64,000 nt of DNA from Oryzomonas sagensis. Lineage in GTDB: Bacteria; Desulfobacterota; Desulfuromonadia; Geobacterales; Pseudopelobacteraceae. Location: contig NZ_VZRA01000002.1 of NCBI RefSeq assembly GCF_008802355.1, positions 281,642-345,641 of the forward strand, given 5' to 3'. The notes beneath the pieces were generated by a model. That model was not told the DNA's origin. It saw nothing but the letters and a program-made list of their open reading frames with translations, and made no database searches. Below, piece after piece: positions 8,698-17,774 of this stretch (the stretch's first letter is position 1; every line of letters begins with the position of its first letter). Position numbers and translations under genes: made by a program.

Positions 8698-9420
8698 GTG
8701 GCAAACACCGACTACGTGCGGGAAAACCGGATCACCCAAGAGCTTGCCCGCGACTGTAGCAGACGGCGAAAGTACGTGGCATATATCGGCCTCCCCCTGG
8801 CGCTCGCGGCCTCGGCGCTGTATCCCGCAGGGGTTCTCCTCTGGTTCGGGATGGTGGGCATCCTCCTGCTGGCCGCCGGATACCGGGACAACGCCAAAGT
8901 ATCCGGTGCCGCCGGCGAGAACTATTCCCTCGGCATCCTGAAACAACTCCCCGACACCTACACCATCTTCTATCAGGTCCGTCTCCCGGACCCCCGGTCG
9001 TCAACGGGCGAACGGGAGCTGGATTTCATCGTCTGCGGTCCCAACGGCGTTTTCGTCGTCGAATCCAAAAGCCATAACGGCGTGCTGGAAGGCGGCTCTG
9101 ACGACCGCCGCTGGACCATCCACAAGGTCGGGCGGGGCGGCACGGCGTACCGCGATACGGTGCGCAATCCCATCAAGCAGGTGCGGCAGCAGGTACACCT
9201 CCTCTCGACCTATCTGAAGGACCACGGGGTGCGCGTCTGGGTGACCGGCGCGGTCGCCCTGTCCCGCGACAACAACCTGGATCGGGTTGAAGGCGGGGGC
9301 ATCCCCATTATCCCGTCAACGGACCTGGCGGCGTTCCTCCTTGCCCACCGGCCGGACCGATCACCCCTGGAAAGTCACATCGCGCAATCCATCCGGGCCA
9401 TCGCCGCCCTGGTCGGTTGA
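8698..9420 (+). CDS. NERD-domain membrane protein
   Basis: The 240-residue protein has two adjacent hydrophobic segments (about residues 27-62), followed by a nuclease-related (NERD) domain. The core ELDFIVCGPNGVFVVESKSH carries the D...E-x-K residues expected of a restriction-endonuclease-like fold. The start is a GTG preceded by TCTGGAG; no ATG is nearby in frame. NERD proteins are thought to act in DNA processing, but the exact role of membrane-bound versions is unknown. No partner gene is coupled to it. Confidence 0.8.
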   Translation: MANTDYVRENRITQELARDCSRRRKYVAYIGLPLALAASALYPAGVLLWFGMVGILLLAAGYRDNAKVSGAAGENYSLGILKQLPDTYTIFYQVRLPDPRSSTGERELDFIVCGPNGVFVVESKSHNGVLEGGSDDRRWTIHKVGRGGTAYRDTVRNPIKQVRQQVHLLSTYLKDHGVRVWVTGAVALSRDNNLDRVEGGGIPIIPSTDLAAFLLAHRPDRSPLESHIAQSIRAIAALVG

Positions 9421-9536
9421 TGCCCGCCGCCGGGCTCTCCGGGGGCGCCTTTTCAGCGGATTTTTGTAACAAAAGAGCGGGAAGAAACGTCTTATAGAGT
9501 AAGGGGGAAAGAACCCGGCATCGAAGGAGGTGCCAC

Positions 9537-9836
9537 ATGAAAAGGCTACTGCTTCTGATCGCCGTCTCGCTCCTGGTGACTGGCTGTGTTGCCGTCCCGG
9601 TGTACGATGGCGCCTATTATCATCCCTACTACGGCTATTACGGCGACTATTACGGCCCGTATCCCTACGGCTATTGGGGCTCGGACTTCGTGTTCATTAC
9701 CGGTGGCCACGGCGGGCGCGGCTTCCATGGCCGGGACGTTTTCTACGGCAGGGGCTACTTCCGCGGCGGCGACGGCGGATTCCGCGGCGGCGGTGTCGTC
9801 CGCGGTGGCGGGTTCCGTGGCGGCGGCAGGCGTTAG
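9537..9836 (+). CDS. Small Gly/Tyr-rich lipoprotein
   Basis: The 99-residue protein has a lipoprotein signal with lipobox LVTGC (Cys 17). A Tyr/Pro-rich stretch (about 22-50) precedes a C-terminal half dominated by Gly, Arg and Phe repeats (RGG/FRGG). Such low-complexity surface lipoproteins are common, but no function can be assigned. The RBS AAGGAGG is ideal. Its stop is followed by about 120 bp before module copy B. Confidence 0.75.
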   Translation: MKRLLLLIAVSLLVTGCVAVPVYDGAYYHPYYGYYGDYYGPYPYGYWGSDFVFITGGHGGRGFHGRDVFYGRGYFRGGDGGFRGGGVVRGGGFRGGGRR

Positions 9837-9956
9837 GAAAGCGCCCGGCGGTTGATTGAGGGCGCTGGTGCCGGGACAAGAGGCGGCAGGGACGTGCGAG
9901 GCGGCCCGATGAGCGGCCTTTGAGTCGTTCTTGGGCGCTGCCGCAAAAGTTTTTTT

Positions 9957-10105
9957 GTATCAAAATGACGCAATGGAAGGCATCCGGCTGTGGGTCGGGT
10001 GCCTTTTTTTAAGTGAAAACAGTCAAATAGGAACATTGTCTTAAAATGTTAATAAAATTAACAGTTTAGTTTTTAATTGAAAACCGTTTTTGCGGAGTGT
10101 AGAAG
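9957..10105 (+). repeat. Dispersed regulatory module, copy B
   Basis: It has the same architecture as the other copies. GTATCAAAATGACGCAA is followed by a hairpin (GGCATCCGG to CGGGTGCC) with a seven-T tail near 9979-10010. A perfect palindrome TGTTAAT-AAA-ATTAACA is at 10047-10063, then TTGAAA at 10077-10082 and TAGAAG at 10100-10105 with 17-bp spacing. It fills the middle of the 464-bp gap before the FG-GAP lipoprotein; the rest of the gap (9837-9956 and 10106-10300) shows nothing else I can name. Confidence 0.7.
10077..10105 (+). promoter_or_regulatory. Predicted promoter of module B
   Basis: TTGAAA and TAGAAG are 17 bp apart, with a perfect TGTTAAT-N3-ATTAACA palindrome ending 13 bp upstream of the -35. 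It would drive the 10301 gene with a leader of about 190 nt. Confidence 0.5.
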
Positions 10106-10300
10106 GGGGGAGCGCAATTATTGCACAATTGGGCCGGCGTTGTTTGAAGCGGGCAGGGGGGAGCGATCCCGGCGGGTGGGGCTGGCGTGATAACGCTGCC
10201 TGTCTGCCCGTTTTTGCGTCGTGACGCTGCAAGGTTGGCCTCCGGCATGTGAAAATGCCGCACGGCGATACCACATCATATCCTTGGGCAGGAGGCGGGC

Positions 10301-13300
10301 ATGGCACAAACGGCGGGTAGCCGGATGGCGGGTTTCTTCATGGTGTGGTGCGTGACGGCGTTCCTTGCCGGATGCAGCGGCGGCGGGGGAGGAAGCGCCA
10401 AATCCGGGCAACTGGTGGACCCTTCGTCGTCGTACAAAGGGACCGCCGCCATGGCCGTGGTGACCGGGACGAACGCCGAGGATCTGGCCTTGGGCGGTTA
10501 CGGCGGCACGCGCATCGCCGCAGCCGTCGGCAGCGTCGCCAAAACGACCGACGACAGCACTGCGCAAGCCGTGGCGCGCCCTCCCGCTTTCGCTTGTGCC
10601 CAGGCGCTCAAGCAATCGGTCCGGCGCATGGAACTCCCCCAAAAGGCCGCCCTGCTTCGCACCTCGACCCCCTCCACCGCCACGGCCAAGAAGAGTGTCG
10701 CCCGGGCCGTCTCGTACCAGATAGCGGGGGACAACGGCGGCACGGCCAGCTATACCCTGGATGTCAACGATACCGACGGTACCTTCTCCGGGACGATCGA
10801 CTATCAGGGGTTCACCGCCAACGGGATCATCATCGACGGAACCACCGACATTCTCGGCGCCCTGGACGCAAGCCGGCAGAAGTTCACCCGCCTCACGCTT
10901 TCTTTCCCGTCTCTGACGTTCCGCTCCTCCAGCTTCGCTTACACCCTGACCGGTTCCCTGTCGTGGGGGTTCAATCTGAGCGCATCCACCGAAACCCTGT
11001 CCATGAACATGGTCCTGCGGGACCAAGCCACCGCCAGGACCTACTGGTTCAAAAATTACGAAGTGACGACCGTCTATGGAGCGAGCAGCCTCACCCAGAG
11101 CATGGCCGGGCGCTACTATGACCACGAACAGGGGTATGTGGACCTTACCACCCGGACGCCGCTCGTTGCCGTTTACGGTGATCAGTGGCCCTCCCAGGGG
11201 TCCCTCGCCTTCAGCGGGACCAACAGCCGTTGGGCCAGGCTGGATTTCCAGGCAACCACCCTGCAAATCCAGGCGGACACAGACGGCGACGGCAGTGCCG
11301 ACTGGCAGGTGGAGCGGCCATCCAACGTCGCCCCGCCGGTCAATACCGCGCCCGTGGCCAATGCCGGCCCCGACCAGACCGTCAGCCAATATGCCACGGT
11401 TCACCTGGACGGCAGCGCCAGCAGCGACGCAGACGGTGACACGCTCACCTATACCTGGACCATTGCCAGCGGTCCCGCCTATCCGGCCCTGACCGGCGCC
11501 GCTACCGCCACCCCGTCCTTCGTCGCCACGCAAGCCGGCACCTATGTCCTGCGGCTGACGGTGTATGACGGCAACTCCACCAGTCCGGCGGATACGGTGA
11601 CCGTGACCGTGACGCCTCTCACGGCCAGCGACCCTGCCTTTATCGCGCAGCAGTGGCAATACGGGATCTACGGAACGTACATCGGCTTGGCCGGGCTGTA
11701 CACCACCGACCTGGACGGCGACGGGACGCCGGAGATCATCGCCAGTTCCATTGTCGGCGCCGATTCCGTATGGTACGTCGTCCGGAAAAACGCGAGCGGC
11801 GGGTATGACCAGGTGTGGCGCAGCCCCCTGTACGGGGTCGCCATCGTCCGTATCCTGCTTGCGGACATGAACGGCGACGGCAAGGACGATGTGGTCGTCG
11901 CCCAAGCGGACGGCACCGTCAGCATCTACGACGGGCCGACCCTGAAAGAGATCCGCACCCTGCACACCATTACCTCGCTGAGCGACATTGCCGTGGCCGA
12001 TCTGGACGGCGACGGGATCAGGGAGATCGTCGCCAGCGACGGCCTCAAGGTTTCCGTCTACAACTCCCAGACCGGCGCGCTGAAGTGGAGCGTCGCCTCG
12101 GGCGGCGGCACCTCCATCGCCGTGGGCAATGTGGATGCCGACGCGGCCCCGGAGATCGTCACCACCACCTACGGCGGCAAGGGGTACGTGTTAAGCGGCC
12201 TCACGGGCGCGGTCAAATGGGCCTACGCCAACAGCTTCGGCGCCAAGGTCAGGCTGGCGGACCTGGACGGCGACGGCATGCAGGAGATCATCGGCGCCTC
12301 GTCCTGGTACAAGATCACGATCTTCGACGCCGACCTCCAGTCGCCGACCTGGGAGATCGCCACCAGCCAGGATATCGGGGCCGTCACGGTCACCGATACG
12401 GATGGTGACGACATCCCCGAGATCATCTACGGCGATGGCCAGTGGGGCAAGGTCCATGCCGTGGATGCCCGCACCCATGCCGAACGGTGGGCCGTCGCCA
12501 ATCCCGAACACGGCGTTTCCGGCATCGCCATGGGGGATGTGGACCTGGACGGGGCAAAGGAACTCCTGTGGGGAGCCGGCGGTACGTCGAGCGGTCCCGA
12601 TTACCTGTACATTGCCGACCCGCTGGCCGGCACGGTCAAGTGGCAGAACCAGGATCTCTACGGCATGAGCGCCCTGGCTGCGGGGGATGTGGACGGCGAC
12701 GGTACGGACGAGGTCGTCATGGTCACCGCTTCCAGCAACAGCGGCTATGCCAGCGGGATAATCCATGTCTTCAACGCCGCAACCCATGCCCTGAAATACC
12801 GGAAAGACCTCGAACCGCTGGACTGGATGGGGGGCAGCCGTGCGGTGAGCATCGGCGATGTGGACGGGGACGGCCATGCCGAACTTGTCGTCACCTCCGC
12901 ATACCTGTACAGCGGCCTCATCAACGTCTACGACGGCGCGACCGGCACCCTGAAACGGCAGAGCGCAACGTACAGCAGCAACTACTTTTCCGCCGTCGCC
13001 CTGGGGGATGTGGACAATGACGGCACTACGGAAATCGTTGCCGGCATGGGGCGTGCGGATAGCGGGGCAACGGGCGCGTACCTGGTCGCTCTCGACGGCG
13101 CCACGATGCAGGAAAAGTGGCGCAGCGTCGATCTGGGAGGCAGCTTTGTCCACAGCATAAAGATCGCCGACCTGGATAAGGACGGCCACCCGGATATCAT
13201 CCTCACCATGGCCGACAACCGCCTGATCGTCTACGACGGGGTGACCCACGTCCAGAAACAGCTTATTGCCACCCCTGCCCGGGCTGTCGAGGTGGCGGAC

Positions 13301-13648
13301 GTGGACGTGGACGGCCGCCTGGAAGTTCTGGTCGGCCGCAACGACGGTTATATCGACGTTTACGACGGCGTCACCTTCGCCGTTAAGAAGAGCGTTTTCA
13401 CCTATGGCACGACGGCGCTCGACGCCTTGCGCATCGCGGACCTGAAGGGCGACGGCAGCCTGTCCTGGCTCATGGCCAGCAACGGGGTATTCTCCATCCT
13501 CGATGCCCAGGGCGGGTTGAAATGGCGCAGTTCCCCCCTTGGCTCTAACCTGGGGAAAGGCAACAACATTGCCGTCAAGGACGTCAACGGCAACGGCAGG
13601 AAGGACATCTTTATCGGTTCCGACACGGTGCTGTACCAGTTCGAGTAG
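10301..13648 (+). CDS. Large FG-GAP/VCBS-repeat lipoprotein with a PKD domain
   Basis: The 1115-residue envelope lipoprotein has lipobox LAGC (Cys 25) followed by Gly/Ser linker. Residues to about 340 are beta-rich with no family I recognise. A PKD domain covers about 347-437 (PVANAGPDQTV, DGSASSDADGDTLTYTW). From about 470 to the end there is a long array of FG-GAP/VCBS repeats with calcium-binding-like loops (DLDGDGTPEI, DMNGDGKDDV, DVDGDGHAELV, DVNGNGRKDI), probably forming a beta-propeller. PKD and FG-GAP domains usually mediate carbohydrate or protein contacts at the cell surface. The RBS GCAGGAGG supports the start. Confidence 0.85.
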   Translation: MAQTAGSRMAGFFMVWCVTAFLAGCSGGGGGSAKSGQLVDPSSSYKGTAAMAVVTGTNAEDLALGGYGGTRIAAAVGSVAKTTDDSTAQAVARPPAFACAQALKQSVRRMELPQKAALLRTSTPSTATAKKSVARAVSYQIAGDNGGTASYTLDVNDTDGTFSGTIDYQGFTANGIIIDGTTDILGALDASRQKFTRLTLSFPSLTFRSSSFAYTLTGSLSWGFNLSASTETLSMNMVLRDQATARTYWFKNYEVTTVYGASSLTQSMAGRYYDHEQGYVDLTTRTPLVAVYGDQWPSQGSLAFSGTNSRWARLDFQATTLQIQADTDGDGSADWQVERPSNVAPPVNTAPVANAGPDQTVSQYATVHLDGSASSDADGDTLTYTWTIASGPAYPALTGAATATPSFVATQAGTYVLRLTVYDGNSTSPADTVTVTVTPLTASDPAFIAQQWQYGIYGTYIGLAGLYTTDLDGDGTPEIIASSIVGADSVWYVVRKNASGGYDQVWRSPLYGVAIVRILLADMNGDGKDDVVVAQADGTVSIYDGPTLKEIRTLHTITSLSDIAVADLDGDGIREIVASDGLKVSVYNSQTGALKWSVASGGGTSIAVGNVDADAAPEIVTTTYGGKGYVLSGLTGAVKWAYANSFGAKVRLADLDGDGMQEIIGASSWYKITIFDADLQSPTWEIATSQDIGAVTVTDTDGDDIPEIIYGDGQWGKVHAVDARTHAERWAVANPEHGVSGIAMGDVDLDGAKELLWGAGGTSSGPDYLYIADPLAGTVKWQNQDLYGMSALAAGDVDGDGTDEVVMVTASSNSGYASGIIHVFNAATHALKYRKDLEPLDWMGGSRAVSIGDVDGDGHAELVVTSAYLYSGLINVYDGATGTLKRQSATYSSNYFSAVALGDVDNDGTTEIVAGMGRADSGATGAYLVALDGATMQEKWRSVDLGGSFVHSIKIADLDKDGHPDIILTMADNRLIVYDGVTHVQKQLIATPARAVEVADVDVDGRLEVLVGRNDGYIDVYDGVTFAVKKSVFTYGTTALDALRIADLKGDGSLSWLMASNGVFSILDAQGGLKWRSSPLGSNLGKGNNIAVKDVNGNGRKDIFIGSDTVLYQFE

Positions 13649-13725
13649 CGGGGCGCGGGTGAAGGTGGTAAAGTGCACGTATCCCGCCTGATCCTTGCGG
13701 GGCTACTAATTACACTGGAGATACT

Positions 13726-14295
13726 ATGAAACAATCGCTTGGCGCAAAGACACTGCTTTTTCCCACCCCCGTACTCATGGTCGGAACCTATGACAAGGCA
13801 GGCAAGCCGAACATCATGACCGCCGCGTGGGGCGGCGTCTGCTGTTCCGAGCCCCCCTGCATCGCCGTATCCCTGCGCAAGTCCCGGCACTCCTACGACA
13901 GTATTGTGGAGCGCAAGGCGTTCACCGTGGGGATCGCCAACGGGGCGTACATGGCGGAAGCCGACTATGCCGGGATGGCCTCGGGGCGTAGCGCGGACAA
14001 GTTCGGCGTGACCGGGTTGACGGTGGTCAGGAGCGACGTGGTGGATGCCCCCTATGCGGAGGAGTACCCGCTTGTCCTGGAGTGCCGGCTGGTGCATACC
14101 TTTGATCTGGGGATACACACCCAGTTTGTCGGCGAGATTATCGATGTGAAGGCGGACCGGGATACCCTGAGTGAAGACGGTCTCCCCGACATCCTCAAAT
14201 TGCAGCCACTCATCTACGATACCGCCCACAAGGGGTATCATGCCGTCGGGCCGCTGCTGGGGAAGGCTTACTCGGTTGGGAGGAAGTTTATGTGA
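13726..14295 (+). CDS. Flavin reductase-like (flavoredoxin-type) protein
   Basis: The 189-residue protein has the FMN-binding split-barrel fold of the DIM6/NTAB flavin reductase family. Typical features are the N-terminal FPTPVLMVGTYDKAGKPN, the AAWGGVCCSEPPCIAVSLR segment lining the flavin site, and a central SGRSADKF. Relatives in anaerobes, such as flavoredoxin, transfer electrons via FMN. RBS CTGGAG precedes the ATG. The downstream HTH gene begins within 50 nt but is not clearly coupled. Confidence 0.82.
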   Translation: MKQSLGAKTLLFPTPVLMVGTYDKAGKPNIMTAAWGGVCCSEPPCIAVSLRKSRHSYDSIVERKAFTVGIANGAYMAEADYAGMASGRSADKFGVTGLTVVRSDVVDAPYAEEYPLVLECRLVHTFDLGIHTQFVGEIIDVKADRDTLSEDGLPDILKLQPLIYDTAHKGYHAVGPLLGKAYSVGRKFM

Positions 14296-14342
14296 GGGTG
14301 GGGGGCTGTCAGACTTTGTTGGCCCTAGATATGCGAGTACAC

Positions 14343-14618
14343 ATGAAAGAGCATCCTGCTGAAAATATCAACTTCGTTGGCAGCCCGGACTCTATCCCCG
14401 CGACGGAATTGTTCCCTGACCTGGTGACTAACCCCCATGGGGGTTATCTCAAGGGTATTCGCTATCGTGAAGACCTCACACAGGTGCAGCTTGCAGAGGC
14501 TACCGGCATCCCTCGGCGGCATATCAGCGAGATGGAGAACGGCAAAAGGGTTATTGGAAAAGAGCGCGCCCAAAAGCTGGCGGCGGCGCTGCATATTGAC
14601 TACAGGATGCTCCTGTAA
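14343..14618 (+). CDS. XRE-family HTH protein, orphan antitoxin-like
   Basis: The 91-residue protein has a C-terminal XRE helix-turn-helix (LTQVQLAEATGIPRRHISEM). That end closely resembles the antitoxin at 25656-25997 in this window; both share HISEME.GKR.IG and end in DYR.LL. Its family usually pairs with a RelE-type toxin, but none is adjacent, so it is an orphan antitoxin or a stand-alone regulator. Earlier in-frame starts at 14292 and 14331 exist; 14343 was chosen by protein start similarity, with no strong RBS. It lies 81 nt upstream of the low-GC cassette and could regulate it, which is inference. Confidence 0.65.
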   Translation: MKEHPAENINFVGSPDSIPATELFPDLVTNPHGGYLKGIRYREDLTQVQLAEATGIPRRHISEMENGKRVIGKERAQKLAAALHIDYRMLL

Positions 14619-14699
14619 TCAGGATATGTGGATATGATAAGAACATAATACAAATTATATAACCAATGGAAAATAATCAGGAAGGATGACTGACAACAA

Positions 14700-15404
14700 A
14701 TGACTCATCACGCCCCTCGACAGAAAGTTACAGATTTGATCGCATCTTTTCATGAGCACCTTGGTCGGAACATTTCTATTTTTTCAAATGATGCAATACC
14801 TCTTTTTAATGAAATTGATTTAAATTCAAGAATTATAGATGAGATACGAGCTACATTGATTAAAAATTACTGCGTAACAAACTATCAGAAAGATATTTGT
14901 TCTGATATCCTCGATGAAGTTTTTACTGATTTCACTATAGCATTATATCTCTTCGCCATAGGGCTAATAGTTCCGGCTAGAATGTCGGTCCGCCGTGCAC
15001 TTGAAGAAGGTCTGGCAGTTGTATTTATGTGGGATCTACCGCATGAGTACTGGGGATGGCGACAACTCGATGCTGACCTAAGTTACTCCAATATGGTCTC
15101 CCACCTGAATTCAGCAAGTTATCTTAAGTATTTAGCCAACGTTCATGGATGCCATGATATTGATGTAATTTGTGATTCAGTGCGTTTTCAACGGTTTTAC
15201 CGTAAACTGAGTAATACTGTACACGGGAAGGTCGAAGGTCTTCCGCCACTTTCCCCTGAGCGATTCTCTGCTGATAAAAATGGTATTTCTAAGCATCTGA
15301 AATTGACCATGGATGTACAAAAGGCTATTATAGACCTCCTATACGGGAGATTCCATGGGCTTAAAGCAGATATTGAAAAGGCTTTTCCACAGGTTGGGAG
15401 ATAA
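14700..15404 (+). CDS. Unknown helical protein, first gene of a low-GC cassette
   Basis: I do not assign this 234-residue protein to a family with confidence. It is predicted to be largely alpha-helical, with a hydrophobic centre (LYLFAIGLIVPARMSVRRAL). A late FYRKLSNTVHGKVEG segment (Ser171, His175) recalls the S..xHG motif in some HEPN-like/DUF5677 proteins. Base composition is clearly AT-richer than its surroundings. The stop is 2 nt before the start of the ATPase gene, so the two are translated together. Tight coupling to an ATPase in a compositionally foreign island suggests a two-component conflict or defence module, which is inference. Confidence 0.6.
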   Translation: MTHHAPRQKVTDLIASFHEHLGRNISIFSNDAIPLFNEIDLNSRIIDEIRATLIKNYCVTNYQKDICSDILDEVFTDFTIALYLFAIGLIVPARMSVRRALEEGLAVVFMWDLPHEYWGWRQLDADLSYSNMVSHLNSASYLKYLANVHGCHDIDVICDSVRFQRFYRKLSNTVHGKVEGLPPLSPERFSADKNGISKHLKLTMDVQKAIIDLLYGRFHGLKADIEKAFPQVGR

Positions 15405-15406
15405 TA

Positions 15407-17146
15407 ATGACCACTAGCGAAGACTTGCTGCAAACCGCAAGATGTGAGGATTTGCTCTATGAACAAATTAGTCAAGTATCCGTTCTTGGTGAATTTGAAA
15501 GAAGAATTATCGATTCACTTAAAGGAAGCGGTGCTAATTTGCTTGAAGGTGCACGTGGAGTTGGTAAATCAATGTTGTTGCGGATGGCAGAGATAGAGCT
15601 TGATGCTGAGTTTAATGAGGGACGAAAGCTTGGGGTCTATGTTAATTTTAAAACTAGTACACTTCTTGAAGGTGTAAAAGCGGATCAGAAAGATGCTTTT
15701 CAAATCTGGGTAAATATTAAATTACTTGAGGCACTACATGAAAAATTGCTTGGCATGAGCTTGATTGCTAAGGGGGGAAGCGATGATCCATACTACAGGG
15801 TTTTTGGTATTAAGTCGGTTCGAGAAACCAAAGCTCATCTTGAAGATAAAATTCACCTTCTTCAGAAACTTGCTTTTTTGAAAACAGATCAGAACGCCAT
15901 TATTGACCAGATAGGTAAGGAGTTTATATCCAAAGCCCAAGACACTTCTTTTCTCACAAATATAATCAAGGAGGTAACAGAGCTTTTTTCAATCAAAAAA
16001 ATAATTTTCTTTTTTGATGAAGCTGCTCACACTTTTATTCCAACCCAACAAACAATTTTTTTCGAGATATTTAAATTGCTTCACGGCGGAAAGGTTGCCT
16101 GCAAGGCTGCGGTGTATCCGACTGTCACAAATTATGGTCGCAATTTTGAGGTTGGCCAAGACGCAATAGTTTTGCCAGTTTTTCGTTTCGACCCTGGAGA
16201 GGCTGGGAGGCGAGAAAACCGGCAACACTTTCGTAGTATTTTGGATAAGCGATTGCCTAAAACTAGTTCTATAAGAAAGAAGATATTCCAGCGTGGGGCT
16301 GAATTAGATTTATGTATTGACCTTTCAAATGGCAATCCCCGAGCTCTGTTACATATTATCAATAGTGCCTTGGCTGGGCAGTCATCTTTATCTGAACGTT
16401 CGGTCAGTTTAGCCGTTCAAAGTTATGTTGATCAGGAGTTATTGCCATATCATCAAAGCCTTGCAAAGAGGTTGCCGAAATACGCGTCCCATATTCGCGT
16501 AGGTTTAGATCTATTAAGAGGTTACATAATTCCCGAGATTCGAGCAAAGAATCACCGAAAGACAAAAAGCGAGTACCAGTCAGCTTTTTTTACTATACAG
16601 CGAGACATGTCGCCTAATTTGAAATTGGCTTTTGATGTGCTCAGTTATTCCGGAATGGTGTCACAAATGGGAACAGTGAAGATCGCTGGTGGCAACACGG
16701 GGCCTCGTTATCTAGTCAATCTGTCACTTATGGCTACGGAAAAAGCATTTGATACCGCAAAAATTGCTGATGCGATCACTCGTTTGAGTTTAACGGACTA
16801 TCGCGAATTTTCATCATCCGACAGCCAAATACACACATATCTAAATTCTTTGCTCTTACCTAGTGAGCTTTGTTCTGCCTGCTCACTGCCGTTAGGACAA
16901 AATGCTAAATTTTGTAGCGAATGTGGTCAGCCTGTCACGTCTATTTCAATTGTAAGCACACTTTTGGAAGAGTCTGTTGAAGCCCTTTCAATAAGCCGAC
17001 GATTGAAAGATAGAGTACAGACAAAATTTGAAACTGTAGGAGCAATAGTTCAAGCGAAGCGGGCTGAATTAATGTCGCTACCTTATATTAAAGATGTACG
17101 ATCAAGAATTATAAAGAATGCTGCTGATGAATTTATTTCTGGGTGA
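15407..17146 (+). CDS. AAA/P-loop ATPase with C-terminal zinc ribbon
   Basis: The 579-residue ATPase has a Walker A motif GARGVGKS at residues 48-55 and a Walker B-like IIFFFDEAAH near 200. A probable sensor/arginine region follows (FRFDPGEAGRRENRQHFRSI), then GNPRALLHIIN. The region after about residue 340 resembles the winged-helix part of ORC/CDC6-like ATPases. A zinc ribbon CSAC...CSEC lies at about 489-506, before a C-terminal helical tail. The gene is low in GC like its upstream partner, and a ribosome-binding site (GGGAGATAATA) sits at the junction. No known defence system is matched with certainty. Confidence 0.72.
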   Translation: MTTSEDLLQTARCEDLLYEQISQVSVLGEFERRIIDSLKGSGANLLEGARGVGKSMLLRMAEIELDAEFNEGRKLGVYVNFKTSTLLEGVKADQKDAFQIWVNIKLLEALHEKLLGMSLIAKGGSDDPYYRVFGIKSVRETKAHLEDKIHLLQKLAFLKTDQNAIIDQIGKEFISKAQDTSFLTNIIKEVTELFSIKKIIFFFDEAAHTFIPTQQTIFFEIFKLLHGGKVACKAAVYPTVTNYGRNFEVGQDAIVLPVFRFDPGEAGRRENRQHFRSILDKRLPKTSSIRKKIFQRGAELDLCIDLSNGNPRALLHIINSALAGQSSLSERSVSLAVQSYVDQELLPYHQSLAKRLPKYASHIRVGLDLLRGYIIPEIRAKNHRKTKSEYQSAFFTIQRDMSPNLKLAFDVLSYSGMVSQMGTVKIAGGNTGPRYLVNLSLMATEKAFDTAKIADAITRLSLTDYREFSSSDSQIHTYLNSLLLPSELCSACSLPLGQNAKFCSECGQPVTSISIVSTLLEESVEALSISRRLKDRVQTKFETVGAIVQAKRAELMSLPYIKDVRSRIIKNAADEFISG

Positions 17147-17337
17147 CTTCTTCTCGGGGAATTCTCTCTGTCCGCTATTGCAAAGACAGTCACAAACTAT
17201 GATTCATTGCTTTTCGGTAGGACTAAGAATGGGGAATTTGGGGGGACATAATACTTAATTCAGGAAACAATAAGGTGGCCGGCTGTTTATTGAGAAGCCC
17301 ACATGCCGGGGGATATTCCGAAGGATCGATACTCCAA

Positions 17338-17691
17338 CTATTCAAGCGTACCCGGCTTAATATAATCGAAGACCTCTTTCGACCATACCGCAGACCATTT
17401 CCCCAACGGCAAAATGATGTCGCGCAGTTCCTTACCCCGCCGCGTCAACACGTACCCATCGAGTGTCTTTTCCACCAGATCCGCCTCGCGCAAATCCTTG
17501 ATGCGGCTATTGAGGATGGAGGGGGAGATGTCCCTGCAATGTTCCTGCAAACTGCGGAACGTGCAGGGGCCTTTTTCCAGATTCCATAGGATGCCGAGCG
17601 CCCAGCGGCGGCCCAACAGGTCGAACAGGGCGTTGATCGGCGTGCCGGAGAGAGAACCGCGTACCTTTTTTCCTGGGCTTGGAATGGACAT
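17338..17691 (-). CDS. HxlR-family transcriptional regulator
   Basis: The 117-residue winged-helix protein is of the MarR-like HxlR type. Motifs are LLGRRWALGILWNLEKGPC, SLQEHCRDISPSILNSRIK and LVEKTLDGYVLTRRG. I start at 17691 (MSIPSPGKK), with AAAGGAG upstream, rather than at an in-frame ATG 63 nt earlier. It lies 83 nt downstream of, and codirectional with, a 4-oxalocrotonate tautomerase gene, separated from it by a hairpin. Two palindromes in front of the tautomerase gene are candidate binding sites for this regulator. HxlR proteins often respond to aldehydes, quinones or redox stress. Confidence 0.82.
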   Translation of the reverse strand: MSIPSPGKKVRGSLSGTPINALFDLLGRRWALGILWNLEKGPCTFRSLQEHCRDISPSILNSRIKDLREADLVEKTLDGYVLTRRGKELRDIILPLGKWSAVWSKEVFDYIKPGTLE

Positions 17692-17729
17692 CGGAAGCGA
17701 TTGTCTCCTTTGGGTTATTGGATGAACAA

Positions 17730-17766
17730 ACCCTGATCTGGCTGCCGCGGACAACCGGATCAGGGT
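17730..17766 (-). terminator. Hairpin between tautomerase and HxlR genes
   Basis: A perfect 9-bp stem (ACCCTGATC / GATCAGGGT) is followed on the minus strand by TTGTTC. It is a weak terminator or attenuator between the two genes. Confidence 0.45.
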
Positions 17767-17774
17767 ATTGTGTG

